NCBI GenBank assembly: GCA_026392415.1
Contig: JAPLCC010000056.1
Location: forward strand, 62,001-126,000
Reading direction: 5' to 3'
Origin: Propionibacteriales bacterium
Lineage (GTDB): Bacteria; Actinomycetota; Actinomycetes; Propionibacteriales; Nocardioidaceae
DNA: 64,000 nt
A program made the translations under genes and the position numbers. Each line of letters begins with the position of its first letter. Positions within the stretch are counted from its first letter, which is position 1. Positions 63,446 to 64,000 of the stretch are shown here, piece after piece. The notes below the pieces were generated by a model. It was given only the letters and a program-made list of their open reading frames with translations, was not told where the DNA came from and made no database searches.

Positions 63446-64000
63446 GTGACCGGCGCGCAGCGCGGCACGGGGACCAACCAGGAAGCCGTACGCCGCCACA
63501 ATCTCGGGACCCTGCTCCGCCACGTCCACGACACCAGCGAGGTCTCCCGGGCGGAGCTCACCGGCAGGATGGGGTTGAACCGGTCGACGATCGCCGGCCT
63601 CGTCGGCGAGCTCGACACCCTCGGGCTGATCGAACACGCTTCCCCCGCGACCGAACGCCGTGGCGCCGGTCGTCCATCCGCCGGGGTGCGGATCCCGGAG
63701 GACGGTCCGTACGTCGTGGCCGTCGACCTGGGCGTCGACCATGCCACGGTGGCCCGCGTCGGCCTGGGCGGAACCATCCGCGAACGCGCCAGCGCACCGA
63801 TCCCCGAGGAGACCGAGGCCTGGCAGGTCGGCGCGACCGTCGCCACCCTGATCCGCCAGGTCGTCGCGCTCTCCCCGACGGATGCTCCCCTGCTCGGCAT
63901 CGGCGTCGCCGTTCCCGGTCTCGTACGACGGAGCGACGGCCTCATCCGGCACGCTCCCAACCTCGGCTGGCACGACGTCTCGTTCGGCTCGATCGTGCTC
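63446..64000 (+). CDS. ROK-family transcriptional repressor, N-terminal part (cut by window edge)
   Basis: The GTG at 63446 lies 2 bases after the permease stop. 185 residues are visible: an N-terminal helix-turn-helix (SRAELTGRMGLNRSTIAGLV), a Gly-rich hinge GRPSAG, then the start of the sugar-kinase-like domain with VVAVDLGVDHATVARVG and GIGVAVPGLVR. It corresponds to XylR-type ROK repressors. The C-terminal part with the zinc-binding CxCGxxGC lies outside. It is placed to autoregulate the transporter operon through the 60059 palindrome. Confidence 0.9.
   Translation, partial: MTGAQRGTGTNQEAVRRHNLGTLLRHVHDTSEVSRAELTGRMGLNRSTIAGLVGELDTLGLIEHASPATERRGAGRPSAGVRIPEDGPYVVAVDLGVDHATVARVGLGGTIRERASAPIPEETEAWQVGATVATLIRQVVALSPTDAPLLGIGVAVPGLVRRSDGLIRHAPNLGWHDVSFGSIVL

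Overview
The window is high-GC DNA from an actinomycete, most plausibly a Nocardioides-like member of the Propionibacteriales. The support is GC-rich coding bias, frequent GTG/TTG starts with GTGA/ATGA overlaps, F420 genes (fbiC, an F420:NADP reductase and an F420-type oxidoreductase), a monomeric NADP isocitrate dehydrogenase, a SigE-family sigma factor, and a gene order resembling (from memory) the Streptomyces pcrA-sucCD-DUF6350-purN-purH-folD-DUF3017-mdh-trpS-yihY-sdh block. The genus is inference. No rRNA, tRNA, CRISPR array, transposase or prophage was seen.

Layout. 0-4.4 kb: a cut DUF1345 membrane protein, a LysR regulator, and fdhD with an FdhF/YdeP-type molybdenum oxidoreductase. 4.5-8.1 kb: sdhCAB with a DtxR/IdeR-like iron box and a strong terminator. 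8.2-12.3 kb: a membrane adenylate cyclase and a tightly overlapped operon trpS / 2H phosphoesterase / YihY / SCO4848-like protein. 12.4-16.5 kb: a P450-SDR-MFS operon divergent from a TetR regulator. 16.6-17.9 kb: a small AT-richer island with an excisionase-like DNA-binding protein and a frameshifted DUF6036-like nucleotidyltransferase, resembling a toxin-antitoxin pair. 17.9-27.3 kb: a VOC protein, a fused two-NBD ABC exporter, icd, an aquaporin, a lipoprotein and mdh. 27.3-32.6 kb: the operon DUF6350-purN-purH-unknown-folD-DUF3017.

32.6-37.6 kb is the most unusual region. A 654-aa protein carries a degenerate sigma-factor-like N-terminus, one membrane helix and two extracytoplasmic modules. 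Next come a conventional SigE-family sigma factor, a membrane protein with two similar modules, and a lipoprotein with one. They read as a membrane signalling system set between DUF6350 and sucDC. 37.6-41.1 kb: sucDC and an M23 peptidase. 41.2-49.1 kb: pcrA, a four-helix membrane protein, an envelope-type two-component system (PspC-domain kinase, NarL regulator, M15 peptidase lipoprotein) and a divergent PspC operon. 49.1-57.3 kb: F420 genes (npdG-like, an LLM oxidoreductase, fbiC), an MMPL transporter and a Cys-rich secreted protein. 57.3-60 kb: an EAL...PAS-GGDEF protein. 60-64 kb: a xylose-type ABC importer with a ROK repressor cut by the right edge.

TCA-cycle genes (sdhCAB, icd, mdh, sucCD) recur through the window, mixed with one-carbon/purine genes (folD, purN, purH). 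Three copies of a palindromic element lie between convergent genes. Several sharp palindromes mark probable operators: iron box before sdhC, KstR-type box before fbiC, 9-1-9 palindrome before the F420 oxidoreductase, and 11-3-11 palindrome before the sugar-binding protein.
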